A stretch of DNA of 64,000 nt from Nocardioides sp. CFH 31398. Lineage in GTDB: Bacteria; Actinomycetota; Actinomycetes; Propionibacteriales; Nocardioidaceae. The notes beneath the pieces are model-generated. The model had not been told where the DNA came from and made no database searches. It saw nothing but the letters and a program-made list of their open reading frames with translations. The stretch lies in NCBI RefSeq assembly GCF_022436705.1, contig NZ_JAKUHT010000005.1, forward strand, positions 248,001 to 312,000, in the 5' to 3' direction. The stretch's first letter is position 1; each line of letters starts with the position of its first letter. Of this stretch, positions 9,541-16,760 are shown one piece after another. Both the position numbers and the translations under genes were made by a program.

Positions 9541-9575
9541 GGTCCCGGGACCGCGACGAGCGCGGTCCCGGGACC
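9541..9575. promoter_or_regulatory. strong hairpin between pstS and pstC
   Basis: Perfect 15-bp stem GGTCCCGGGACCGCG / CGCGGTCCCGGGACC with a five-base loop (ACGAG), about 23 bases after the pstS stop on the minus strand. There is no T-run. Inside an operon such hairpins act as partial terminators or protect the upstream message, giving high expression of the binding protein relative to the permeases. Confidence 0.65.
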
Positions 9576-9598
9576 CGAGTGCACGGTGCTCAGCGGAT

Positions 9599-10702
9599 TC
9601 AGCTGATCTTGTCGACGATCTCGGTCGCCTCGCTGCTGACGTCGTCCGACAGCGGGGCGGAACCGGCGGTCTCGGCGGCCGCCTGCTGGCCGTCGGGGCT
9701 GACGACGTACGACAGGTAGGCCTTCACCAGCTCGGCCTCGTCGGCGTCCTCGTAGGTCTCGCACGCGATCATGTAGGACGCGAGGACGACGGGGTAGACG
9801 CCGGCCTCCTCGGTCTCGCGGTCGATGTCGACGGCCATCGAGTTGGCCTCGCGGCCCTCGACGCGCGGGGAGGCGTTGATGATCTCGGCCGCGGCCTCGG
9901 GGCTCGGCGCGACGAACTCGTCGCCGACCTGGACCGACGCGGCGGACAGGTCGCCGGCCTGGCTGGCGTCGGCGTACCCGATGGTGCCGTCACCGCCGCC
10001 GACGGCCTCGACCACGCCGGAGGTGCCCGTCGCGGCCTCGCCGCCCTGGATCGGCCAGACGTCGCTGGGCTCCTCGCTCCAGCCGCCGGCGGCCGCGAGG
10101 TACTCGGTGAAGTTCTCGGTGGTGCCCGAGTCGTCACCGCGGTGGACCGGGGTGATGTCGGTGGAGGGCAGCTCGACGCCGTCGTTGGTGGCGGCGATCG
10201 CGGGGTCGTCCCACGTGGTGATGTCGCCCTCGAAGATGCCGGTGATGGTCTCCGGGTCGAGCTGGAGCTCGTCGACGCCCTCGAGGTTGAAGATGACCGC
10301 GATCGGGCTCACGTACGCCGGGACCTCGATGGGGTCGGTGCCGCCGCAGCGCTCGGTGGCGGCGGCCAGCTCCTCGTCGTCCATGTAGGCGTCGGAGCCG
10401 GCGAAGGCGACGCCGCCGTCGATGAACTGCTCACGACCGCCGCTGGAGCCGATGGGGTCGTAGTTGACGGTCACGTCGGGGTTGGCGTCCAGGAAGCCGG
10501 ACTGCCACGCGCCCTGGGCGGCCTCCTGCGAGGACGCGCCGGCACCGGCGATGGTGCCGGACAGGCCCGTCTCCTCGGCGCCGCCGCCGCCGCCGGAGCC
10601 CTCCTCGTTGCCCGCGCCGCAGCCGGCGAGGACGGCGGTCAGGGCGACGGCCGCGATGCCGGGCACGACGACCCGCTTGGACCGCTGGGAAGTGATGCGC
10701 AC
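9599..10702 (-). CDS. pstS: Phosphate-binding lipoprotein PstS
   Basis: Periplasmic-type phosphate receptor tethered as a lipoprotein (367 aa). The signal peptide ends in the lipobox LAGC (TAVLAGCG near residue 24), followed by a Gly/Glu-rich linker. The mature part shows PstS motifs: GAGASSQEAAQGAWQ, GSSGGREQFIDGGVAFAGSD and the phosphate-binding segment HRGDDSGTTENFTEYL. I chose the GTG at 10702 because AGGAG lies 8 bases upstream; an upstream GTG lacks one. It is the first gene of pstSCAB, with a PHO box 60-105 bases upstream. Low-phosphate induction by PhoP is therefore expected. Confidence 0.96.
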   Translation of the reverse strand: MRITSQRSKRVVVPGIAAVALTAVLAGCGAGNEEGSGGGGGAEETGLSGTIAGAGASSQEAAQGAWQSGFLDANPDVTVNYDPIGSSGGREQFIDGGVAFAGSDAYMDDEELAAATERCGGTDPIEVPAYVSPIAVIFNLEGVDELQLDPETITGIFEGDITTWDDPAIAATNDGVELPSTDITPVHRGDDSGTTENFTEYLAAAGGWSEEPSDVWPIQGGEAATGTSGVVEAVGGGDGTIGYADASQAGDLSAASVQVGDEFVAPSPEAAAEIINASPRVEGREANSMAVDIDRETEEAGVYPVVLASYMIACETYEDADEAELVKAYLSYVVSPDGQQAAAETAGSAPLSDDVSSEATEIVDKIS

Positions 10703-10764
10703 TTCGTACTCCTGGTTCGTGTTCACTGCAGGGGGATCTCGTTGACGTGTCAGAAGGTAGGGAG

Positions 10765-10808
10765 CCGAGGTGACACGCCCGGCCGTCAGCGGTGAACGAG
10801 CGGTGAAC
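10765..10808 (-). promoter_or_regulatory. PHO box upstream of pstS (four 11-nt units)
   Basis: On the minus strand two perfect-phase direct repeats, GTTCACCGCTC and GTTCACCGCTG (10808-10787), are followed by a degenerate 11-mer and then TGTCACCTCGG (10775-10765), all in 11-nt register. This is the architecture of PhoP-binding direct-repeat units in streptomycetes. The position upstream of pstS fits activation under phosphate starvation. Confidence 0.8.
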
Positions 10809-10917
10809 GGGGGCGGGAGACTCGGCGCCGACAGGGCAAAAGCGGAGACGTGGATCACGTCGGTGGGCTGGAGTTCGCCCCCGCGTGACGCGGCCGTGAC
10901 CTCGGACCCGCGGCGCC

Positions 10918-11814
10918 CTAGCGGCCGAAGGGCGCCGCGACGGTCCCCGACGCGAGCACGAGGCCGTGGCGGTGGTGGGCGACCAGCACGCCGCCCGGCT
11001 CGAGACGCGGCTCCGCCGAGCCGAGCGCGGCGTACACCAGCGGCAGCACGGGGCGGTGGGTGCACAGGACGACGGCGCGGCCCAGGTCGCGGGCCTCCTC
11101 GACGACCTCACGGACGCCGGCCGCGGTGGCGCCCTCCTCGCTCAGGGCGTCGCGGGTGCGAAGCTTCTTGGCGAGCGTCGCCGCGAACGGCTCGACGGTC
11201 TGCGTGCAGCGCCTGCTGGGCGAGGAGACGACCCGGTCCGCGCCGTACGACGACAGCACGGGCACGAGCCGCTCGGCCTGGCGCACGCCGGCGGCGGTGA
11301 GCGGCCGGAGCCGGTCGTCCTTTCGCCACGCCTTGCGCGAGCGCGCCTCGCCGTGCCGAAGGACCAGGACGGCGTCCGAGCGCCGCTGCAGCGCGGCGGC
11401 CTCCCGCACCGTCGCGCGGTCGCGGGAGTAGGTGAGCCGGTCGAGCGCCTCGACCCAGCCGAGCCAGACGACCTCGTCGATCTCGTCGCCGCGGCGGTAG
11501 CCGGCGACGTCGTCGTCGCCGTCGACCGTGGCGGTCCAGTAGTGGACGGTCTTGCTGCGCCGCGAGCGCCCCGTGCCCACGGTGTAGCGCTGCTCGCCCA
11601 GCGCCGCGCCGAGGACGACGTCGAGGCCGGTCTCCTCGGCGACCTCGCGGCGCGCGGCCACGGTGGCGTGCTCACCCCGGTCGAGCTTGCCCTTCGGCAG
11701 CGACCAGTCGTCGTACCGGGGTCGGTGGACGAGGAGGACCTCCGGCGGGACCGAGGAGGAGCGACGCCTCGTCACCACCGCGCCGGCGGCGACCACGTGC
11801 CTGCGCTGAGCCAT
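10918..11814 (-). CDS. mutT1: MutT1-like Nudix hydrolase fused to histidine phosphatase
   Basis: A two-domain protein of 298 aa. The N-terminal Nudix domain has the box GKLDRGEHATVAARREVAEETGLDV (about residues 46-68). The C-terminal histidine-phosphatase domain starts at VLVLRHGEARSR (RHG, about 155) and includes a second conserved His in CTHRPVLP. Mycobacterial MutT1 has this architecture and degrades 8-oxo-(d)GTP and diadenosine polyphosphates, so nucleotide-pool sanitising is the likely role. I chose the ATG at 11814; a GTG 15 bases upstream is the alternative, and neither has a good ribosome site. It is divergent from the exported-protein gene with only 44 bases between starts. Confidence 0.88.
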   Translation of the reverse strand: MAQRRHVVAAGAVVTRRRSSSVPPEVLLVHRPRYDDWSLPKGKLDRGEHATVAARREVAEETGLDVVLGAALGEQRYTVGTGRSRRSKTVHYWTATVDGDDDVAGYRRGDEIDEVVWLGWVEALDRLTYSRDRATVREAAALQRRSDAVLVLRHGEARSRKAWRKDDRLRPLTAAGVRQAERLVPVLSSYGADRVVSSPSRRCTQTVEPFAATLAKKLRTRDALSEEGATAAGVREVVEEARDLGRAVVLCTHRPVLPLVYAALGSAEPRLEPGGVLVAHHRHGLVLASGTVAAPFGR

Positions 11815-11858
11815 GGCCGTTAGTCTCACAGCACCCGCGGCCCAGGAGGACCCACCCC

Positions 11859-12941
11859 ATGCAGAGACGGCTCGTGTCCGTCGTCGCCGGCGCGGTCGTC
11901 GTCGCGCTGGTCGTGGCCGGCGGGGTCGCCGCCTACCGGTTCCTCACCGCCCCGGAGGGGCAGCTCGTGCGGGCCGCCGAGGTCTCCCCGGCCTCGTCGC
12001 AGCGGCTGTCGTACACCGACTGGGCCGGCGTCCGCGACGAGCTCGACGCCGACGTCGACGCACGGTCGCCCGGCAGCGCCGTCCGCCGCTTCCTCGACGA
12101 GGGCTTCTCCTCCGACCTCACCTCCACCTCGGCGATGGTCTCCTCGGCGAGCGGCCTGCAGGACGCGCTGGGCCTCTCCCCCGCCACCGTCGAGTGGGAG
12201 GGCTTCAGCCAGTCGGCCGACGGGCAGGTCGTCGCCATGGCCATGCCCGCCGACGACGTCGAGGCCCTCGCGGACCGGCTGGAGGAACAGGGCTTCACCG
12301 CCCCGTCCGCCGACGACGGCACCTGGGACGGCGGCGCCGACCTGCTGGCCTCGATCGACCCGACCATCGACGCGGTGTTCGGCTACGTCGTCCTGCTGGC
12401 CGACGAGGGCCTCGTCCTCGCCTCCAACGCACGGTCGTACGTCGGCGCCGCGGCGGCGGTGGTCGCCGGCGACGAGCCGTCGATGCTCGACGCGGTCGGT
12501 GACGTCGTCCGGGCGGTCTCCGCCGACGAGGTGCCGCTGTCCGCGGCGGTGTCGACGGCGGAGTGGACCTGCGTCGAGCTCGGCTTCTCGCGGGCCGCCC
12601 CGGAGGCGGAGGTCGCCGCCGACCGCCTCGTGGACGCCGCCGAGGCCGAGGGCGGGGACGTCGACCCGATCACGGCGTTCGCGATGGCCAAGGTTCCCGG
12701 CGGGGCGGTGCGGACGGCCCTGTCGTTCGAGACCGACGAGCAGGCCGAGGACAACGCCGACCCGCGGGCCCGGCTGGCGTCCGGCCCGGCACCCGGCCAG
12801 GGCGGGACCTTCCGCACCCGCTTCCGTCTCCGCTCCGTCGTCGCCGACGGCAACGTCGTCGTCCTCGACATGGAGCCGCGGGCCCGTCAGCAGCTGCTGA
12901 GCGACCTGACCTCGGGCCCGCTGCTCTTCGCGATCTGCTGA
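11859..12941 (+). CDS. Exported/membrane-anchored protein of unknown function
   Basis: A 360-residue protein with a short basic N-terminus and one hydrophobic helix (residues about 6-28), then a large acidic Ala/Asp-rich extracytoplasmic domain. No lipobox Cys follows the helix, so it is probably anchored by an uncleaved signal or cleaved after it. Repeating segments such as LSYTDWAGVRDELD, EWEGFSQSADGQVVAMAMP and ADRLEEQGF are seen in uncharacterised actinobacterial exported proteins. I recognise no catalytic motif. The start is supported by AGGAGGA eight bases upstream. A strong bidirectional terminator follows. Confidence 0.8.
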   Translation: MQRRLVSVVAGAVVVALVVAGGVAAYRFLTAPEGQLVRAAEVSPASSQRLSYTDWAGVRDELDADVDARSPGSAVRRFLDEGFSSDLTSTSAMVSSASGLQDALGLSPATVEWEGFSQSADGQVVAMAMPADDVEALADRLEEQGFTAPSADDGTWDGGADLLASIDPTIDAVFGYVVLLADEGLVLASNARSYVGAAAAVVAGDEPSMLDAVGDVVRAVSADEVPLSAAVSTAEWTCVELGFSRAAPEAEVAADRLVDAAEAEGGDVDPITAFAMAKVPGGAVRTALSFETDEQAEDNADPRARLASGPAPGQGGTFRTRFRLRSVVADGNVVVLDMEPRARQQLLSDLTSGPLLFAIC

Positions 12942-12970
12942 ACTGCTGAGCGCGGCGCCCCCGGACAGCA

Positions 12971-13007
12971 CGAGGCCCCGCCCGGCAGTGTGCCGGGCGG
13001 GGCCTCG
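12971..13007. terminator. bidirectional hairpin terminator
   Basis: Perfect 17-bp stem (CGAGGCCCCGCCCGGCA with its complement) and a 3-base loop between two convergent genes ending at 12941 (+) and 13034 (-). Long GC-rich stem without a marked T-tract, as is common in actinobacteria. Confidence 0.85.
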
Positions 13008-13033
13008 CTCAGAAAGTCCTGGGTGTGGCCAGG

Positions 13034-13237
13034 TCAGACGGGACGGACGTTCTCCGCCTGCGGGCCCTTCGGGCCCTGGGTGACGTCGAACTCGACCTTC
13101 TGGTTCTCGTCGAGGGACTTGTAGCCCTGGACCTGGATGGCCGAGTAGTGCACGAAGACGTCGTCGCCGCCGTCCTCCTGCGCGATGAAGCCGAAGCCCT
13201 TCTCAGCGTTGAACCACTTCACGGTGCCTTGAGCCAT
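13034..13237 (-). CDS. cspA: Cold-shock protein, CspA family
   Basis: A 67-residue single OB-fold RNA/DNA chaperone. RNP1 KGFGFI and RNP2 VFVHYS are intact, and the whole sequence ([18 protein letters not shown] start, [10 protein letters not shown] end) is a standard actinobacterial CspA. GAGGAGT precedes the ATG. The roughly 300 bases upstream are gene-free, leaving room for the long structured leader that csp genes often have. Confidence 0.97.
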   Translation of the reverse strand: MAQGTVKWFNAEKGFGFIAQEDGGDDVFVHYSAIQVQGYKSLDENQKVEFDVTQGPKGPQAENVRPV

Positions 13238-13535
13238 GGTGCCTTGTACTCCTCAATCAAGTGTGAGCCGCCACCTCGGCGACCCGCCCCAGGTGCGGGT
13301 GACACGTCGCTCCCACCCGCACACCCGAGAAGTACACGGAAAGAAACGCCGTTGGACACGAACTCCGCGGGCGTTGGACCAGCAAAGAAACATGCACCTG
13401 TTGCAGTTGTGACAGTACCAACTTGGCCGCCCCCTCACGCCATCCCCGCGTCCGAACTGTGGATGACCACCTCGGGAACAAACACCTGTTGCCCTCGGTT
13501 ACCATTGCCGAAAGCAATGATTGTGGGAGGAACGG
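13238..13535. other. divergent intergenic region (cspA leader / MarR promoter)
   Basis: No convincing gene on either strand. It should hold the cspA leader and promoter (minus) and the MarR-exporter promoter (plus). The only clear element is the inverted repeat at 13503-13519. Base composition is less GC-rich than the flanking genes around 13320-13520, as expected for a promoter region. Confidence 0.6.
13503..13519. promoter_or_regulatory. inverted repeat, candidate MarR operator
   Basis: CATTGC (13503-13508), five-base spacer, GCAATG (13514-13519), located 16 bases before the MarR start codon and just upstream of its GGGAGG ribosome site. Position and symmetry suit an autoregulatory MarR-family operator. 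Confidence 0.5.
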
Positions 13536-14108
13536 ATGTCAGCCAGCACCGCGGACGTCGGCAGCCGAGCCAGTCGCGAGATCGTCGAGGCCCTGCGCCT
13601 CATCGGTCCGCTGCGTCGTGAGATCGCCCGGCTGGTGCCCGACGAGGTCGGGCCCGGGGGCCTCACGGCGTTGCGGGTCATCTCCGAGTCGCACGCCGCC
13701 GGGGGCGCGGCCCGGGTCAGCGACGTCGCGGCCGCGCAGCACATCGGGCTGCCCGTGGCGAGCCGTCAGGTCCGCCAGCTCGAGGACGACGGGCTCGTGA
13801 CCCGCGAGGTCTCCCCCGCGGACCGCCGGGCGCACCGGCTCACGCTCACCGACAGCGGCCGCGGGCTGCTGGAGCGGGTCCACGCCGACCTCATCGCGTC
13901 GATCGACGCGGTCCTCGACGACTGGGACGCCGAGGACGCCGTCCAGCTCGCGCGCCTCATGGCCCGGCTGCACGAGGGCATCTCCCGACTCCCGGACGCC
14001 GTCCGGCACGACCACGCCGGGCGCGCCGCTCCCACCGAGAACACCGAGACCACACAGACCACCCAGGCCACGAAGACCGCACGCACCCTGCAGGAGAGCG
14101 CCGTATGA
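13536..14108 (+). CDS. MarR-family transcriptional regulator
   Basis: A 190-residue winged-helix regulator. The helix-turn-helix region is ARVSDVAAAQHIGLPVASRQVRQLEDDGLVTRE (about residues 57-90), followed by the wing SPADRRAHRLTLTDSGR that is typical of MarR. The C-terminal tail is Thr/Glu-rich and low-complexity. I chose the ATG at 13536 behind GGGAGGAA rather than an in-frame upstream start at 13521. Its stop overlaps the exporter start (ATGA), so it probably represses itself and that exporter in response to a toxic ligand. Confidence 0.92.
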   Translation: MSASTADVGSRASREIVEALRLIGPLRREIARLVPDEVGPGGLTALRVISESHAAGGAARVSDVAAAQHIGLPVASRQVRQLEDDGLVTREVSPADRRAHRLTLTDSGRGLLERVHADLIASIDAVLDDWDAEDAVQLARLMARLHEGISRLPDAVRHDHAGRAAPTENTETTQTTQATKTARTLQESAV

Positions 14109-15832
14109 CCACTGCACCACCCGACCCCACCACCCGCGCCGAGAGCGAACCCGCAGCCGGCGACGCGAGCCCCGCGCCGATGACCCCGCGCGAGATCATC
14201 ACCGCGCTGTCGGGCCTGATGATGGGGATGCTCGTCGCGATCCTGTCGAGCACCGTCGTGTCGACCTCGCTGCCGCGGATCTTCGCCGACCTCGGCGGCG
14301 GCCAGTCGTCGTACACCTGGGTCGTCACCGCCACCCTGCTCGCCATGACCGTGTCGACGCCGGTCTGGGGCAAGCTCGCCGACATCTTCGACCGCAAGCT
14401 GCTGCTGCAGCTGTCGCTCGGGCTCTTCACGGTCGGCTCGGTCCTGGCGGCGTTCAGCCAGAGCGCCGGTCAGCTGATCGCCTGCCGCGGCGTCCAGGGC
14501 CTCGGCGTCGGCGGCCTGATGTCGCTGGCGATCATCGTGATCTCGGACATCATCAGCCCGCGTGAGCGCGGCAAGTACATGGGCGTCCTCGGCGGCGTCA
14601 TGTCCATCGGCACCATCGGCGGCCCGCTGCTCGGCGGCCTGGTCACGGACGCCATCGGGTGGCGCGCGAACTTCTTCCTCGTCGTCCCGCTGTCGCTCGG
14701 CGCGCTGATCGTCATCCAGAAGACGCTGCACCTGCCGAAGCGCGCCCGCGGCCCGGTCCGCCTCGACTACCTCGGCGCCGTGCTCGTGACCGCCGCCGTG
14801 TCGACCCTGCTGATCTGGGTGACCCTCGCCGGCTCGGAGTTCGACTGGGCCTCCACGACGTCGTACGTCATGGTCGGCGGGTCGCTGCTCGCCGCGGTGC
14901 TGTTCGTGCTCGTCGAGCGCCGGGCGGCCTCGCCGCTGCTGCCGATGTGGCTGTTCGGCAACCGCACCGTCGTCCTCACCGTCATCGCGAGCATCGCGGT
15001 CGGCGTGGCGATGTTCGGCACCACCGTCTTCCTGTCGCAGTACATGCAGCTCGCCCGTGGCGAGACCCCGACGACCTCGGGGCTGCTGACGCTGCCGATG
15101 GTCCTCGGGTCGGTGGTCTCCTCGATCATCATCGGCCAGCTGATCAGCCGGACCGGCGTCTGGAAGCGCTACATGGTCACCGGCACGCTGTTCCTCACCG
15201 TGGGCCTCGCGCTCATGGGGACCATCCACTACGACACGCCCTTCTGGCACCTCGTGATCTTCATGGCGATCGTCGGTGTCGGCATCGGCGCCGTGATGCA
15301 GAACCTGATGCTGGTCACGCAGAACGTCCTGCCCGTCACGCAGATGGGTGCCGGCTCGTCGTCGGTGACCTTCTTCCGCAGCCTCGGCGGCGCGGTCGGC
15401 GTGTCCGCGATGGGCGCGCTGCTCGGCAGCCAGGCCTCCGACCGGATCGTCGACGGCCTCACCCGCCTCGGCGTGCCCGCGTCGGCGATGGGCTCCGGCG
15501 GCAGCGGGCAGATCCCCGACCTGTCGCAGCTGCCCGGCCCGGTGCGCCTCGTGGTCGAGGAGGCGTACGGCGAGGCCGTCGCCCACGTGTTCCTCGCCGC
15601 CGTCCCGCTGGCGATCGTCGCCTTCGTCGCGGTCGCGCTGCTGCCGAACCTCCCGCTGGGCACCAAGACCGGTATCGAGCAGATGGCGGAGGAGCGTGCG
15701 CTCAGCGAGGGCGCGACGGAGCCGAGGCCGGAGACGGGTGCGGAGGCCGAGGAGCTCGAGGTCACCCGCATCGAGGAGCCTCACGAGCCCGGCGCCCACA
15801 AGGCGGAGGCGGTCGGCACCCACCGCCGCTGA
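14105..15832 (+). CDS. DHA2-family multidrug exporter (MFS, 14 TM)
   Basis: A 575-residue major facilitator of the EmrB/QacA type. After a soluble N-terminus, membrane segments begin at IITALSGLMMGMLVAILSSTVVST. The DHA motifs LPRIFADLGGGQSSYTWVVTATLLAMTVSTPVWGKLADIFDRK (motif A region) and GVGGLMSLAIIVISDIISPRERGKYMG are clear, and length and segment count suit 14 helices. The C-terminal 60 residues are acidic and soluble. The start overlaps the MarR stop by 4 bases. The exported drug is unknown. Confidence 0.93.
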   Translation: MTTAPPDPTTRAESEPAAGDASPAPMTPREIITALSGLMMGMLVAILSSTVVSTSLPRIFADLGGGQSSYTWVVTATLLAMTVSTPVWGKLADIFDRKLLLQLSLGLFTVGSVLAAFSQSAGQLIACRGVQGLGVGGLMSLAIIVISDIISPRERGKYMGVLGGVMSIGTIGGPLLGGLVTDAIGWRANFFLVVPLSLGALIVIQKTLHLPKRARGPVRLDYLGAVLVTAAVSTLLIWVTLAGSEFDWASTTSYVMVGGSLLAAVLFVLVERRAASPLLPMWLFGNRTVVLTVIASIAVGVAMFGTTVFLSQYMQLARGETPTTSGLLTLPMVLGSVVSSIIIGQLISRTGVWKRYMVTGTLFLTVGLALMGTIHYDTPFWHLVIFMAIVGVGIGAVMQNLMLVTQNVLPVTQMGAGSSSVTFFRSLGGAVGVSAMGALLGSQASDRIVDGLTRLGVPASAMGSGGSGQIPDLSQLPGPVRLVVEEAYGEAVAHVFLAAVPLAIVAFVAVALLPNLPLGTKTGIEQMAEERALSEGATEPRPETGAEAEELEVTRIEEPHEPGAHKAEAVGTHRR

Positions 15833-15850
15833 CCCTGAGGCGTCACCAGT

Positions 15851-15886
15851 GCGGGCGTCCTGACGCAGATGCGTCGGGACGCCCGC
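15851..15886 (+). terminator. hairpin terminator after the DHA2 exporter
   Basis: A 16-bp stem with a single G-T pair (GCGGGCGTCCTGACGC / GCGTCGGGACGCCCGC) and loop AGAT, 18 bases beyond the exporter stop. Confidence 0.75.
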
Positions 15887-15928
15887 GCTGTCATGTCACC
15901 GAGAGAGCCCCGACGCGCTCCACAGACC

Positions 15929-16006
15929 CCGAGTCGGCCCGAACGCCCACCTCAGCAACACCGAGTCGGCCCGAACGCTCACCTCAGCAACACCGAGTCG
16001 GCCCCA
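15929..16006. repeat. 32-bp tandem array A (2.4 units)
   Basis: Three cores CCGAGTCGGCCCGAACG start at 15929, 15961 and 15993 (the last truncated), separated by a 15-base segment that differs by one base between units. The core contains the odd palindrome GCCGAGTCGGC. The same core occurs in reverse complement in array B downstream with the same 32-bp period but a different intervening sequence. Confidence 0.85.
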
Positions 16007-16081
16007 GTTGCACGATCACCTGGCTTCGACGTGCTCGACGAGCATCGGGTGCCTGAGCAACCAGGGCCACCGGCACGCCCC

Positions 16082-16257
16082 GGCTCGGGCCGACTCGGCG
16101 TCCTACAGCGGCCCGTTCGGGCCGACTCGGCGTCGTACAGCGGCCCGTTCGGGCCGACTCGGCGTCGTACAGCGGCCCGTTCGGGCCGACTCGGCGTCGT
16201 ACAGCGGCCCGTTCGGGCCGACTCGGCGTCGTACAGCGGCCCGTTCGGGCCGACTCG
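16082..16257. repeat. 32-bp tandem array B (about 5.5 units), inverted relative to array A
   Basis: Cores CGTTCGGGCCGACTCGG begin at 16082 (degenerate), 16114, 16146, 16178, 16210 and 16242, exactly 32 bp apart. Intervening bases CGTCGTACAGCGGCC are identical except for one change in the first unit. The core is the reverse complement of the array A core. The array ends three bases before the soxG stop. Period 32 is not a multiple of three and no conserved reading frame is expected. Confidence 0.9.
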
Positions 16258-16259
16258 CG

Positions 16260-16760
16260 CTACCGGTACGGCGTCGCGGCGTCGGTGAGCCAGGCGGCGA
16301 GGTGGCGGGCGTACGACGCGCGGACGTAGCAGCGCCAGCCGTCGTCGGCGACGCGACCGAGGACGACCTGGCAGCCGGCGAGGACGCCCTGCACGGCGTC
16401 GCCGACCGCGACGACCTCGAGGTCGACCGGGCAGCCGTGAGCCAGGACCGTCAGGGCGTGCGCGCCCGTCAGCGTGACGACGGTGCGCTGGCCGGAGACG
16501 TCCACGCCGCGGTTCCCGGGGGCGAGCGGGGCCTCGAGGGCGACCACCTCGGACGGCGGCCCGTCGACCAGCCACCACCCCGGGCCGAGGCCCCACACGT
16601 GGCCGCGGTCGACGTCGGCGGGACGCTCGCCCCGCACCTCGACCAGCTGGCGGAACGGGTCCTCGACCATCGTCAGGCCGGGTGACGACAGGCCGAACGC
16701 CGAGCCCGCGAGGGGCGAGCGGCGCAGCTCCAGCAGGGCGGTGGACTCAGGCACCGTCAC
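16260..16760 (-). CDS. soxG: Sarcosine oxidase gamma subunit
   Basis: The gamma subunit (166 aa) of heterotetrameric sarcosine oxidase, a GcvT-like fold protein of about 170-200 residues. The recognisable family pattern includes LRRSPLAGSAFGL at the N-terminus, GPGWWLVDGPP, and the late segment CQVVLGRVADDGWRCYVRASYARHLAAWL. The start overlaps the 3' end of soxA by 14 bases, so it is translated from the same message. It is the last gene of the betaine/sarcosine operon; the 32-bp array begins just beyond its stop. Confidence 0.88.
   Translation of the reverse strand: MTVPESTALLELRRSPLAGSAFGLSSPGLTMVEDPFRQLVEVRGERPADVDRGHVWGLGPGWWLVDGPPSEVVALEAPLAPGNRGVDVSGQRTVVTLTGAHALTVLAHGCPVDLEVVAVGDAVQGVLAGCQVVLGRVADDGWRCYVRASYARHLAAWLTDAATPYR

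Noticed and set aside
6620..11814. phoU within the pst cluster
   Set aside because: No PhoU-like frame is present; the only PhoU relative is the DUF47 protein at 3642-4265.
15929..16257. CRISPR array
   Set aside because: Regular 32-bp periodicity with a conserved core looks CRISPR-like, but the segments between cores are the same within each array and only 15 bp long, and no cas genes are present.
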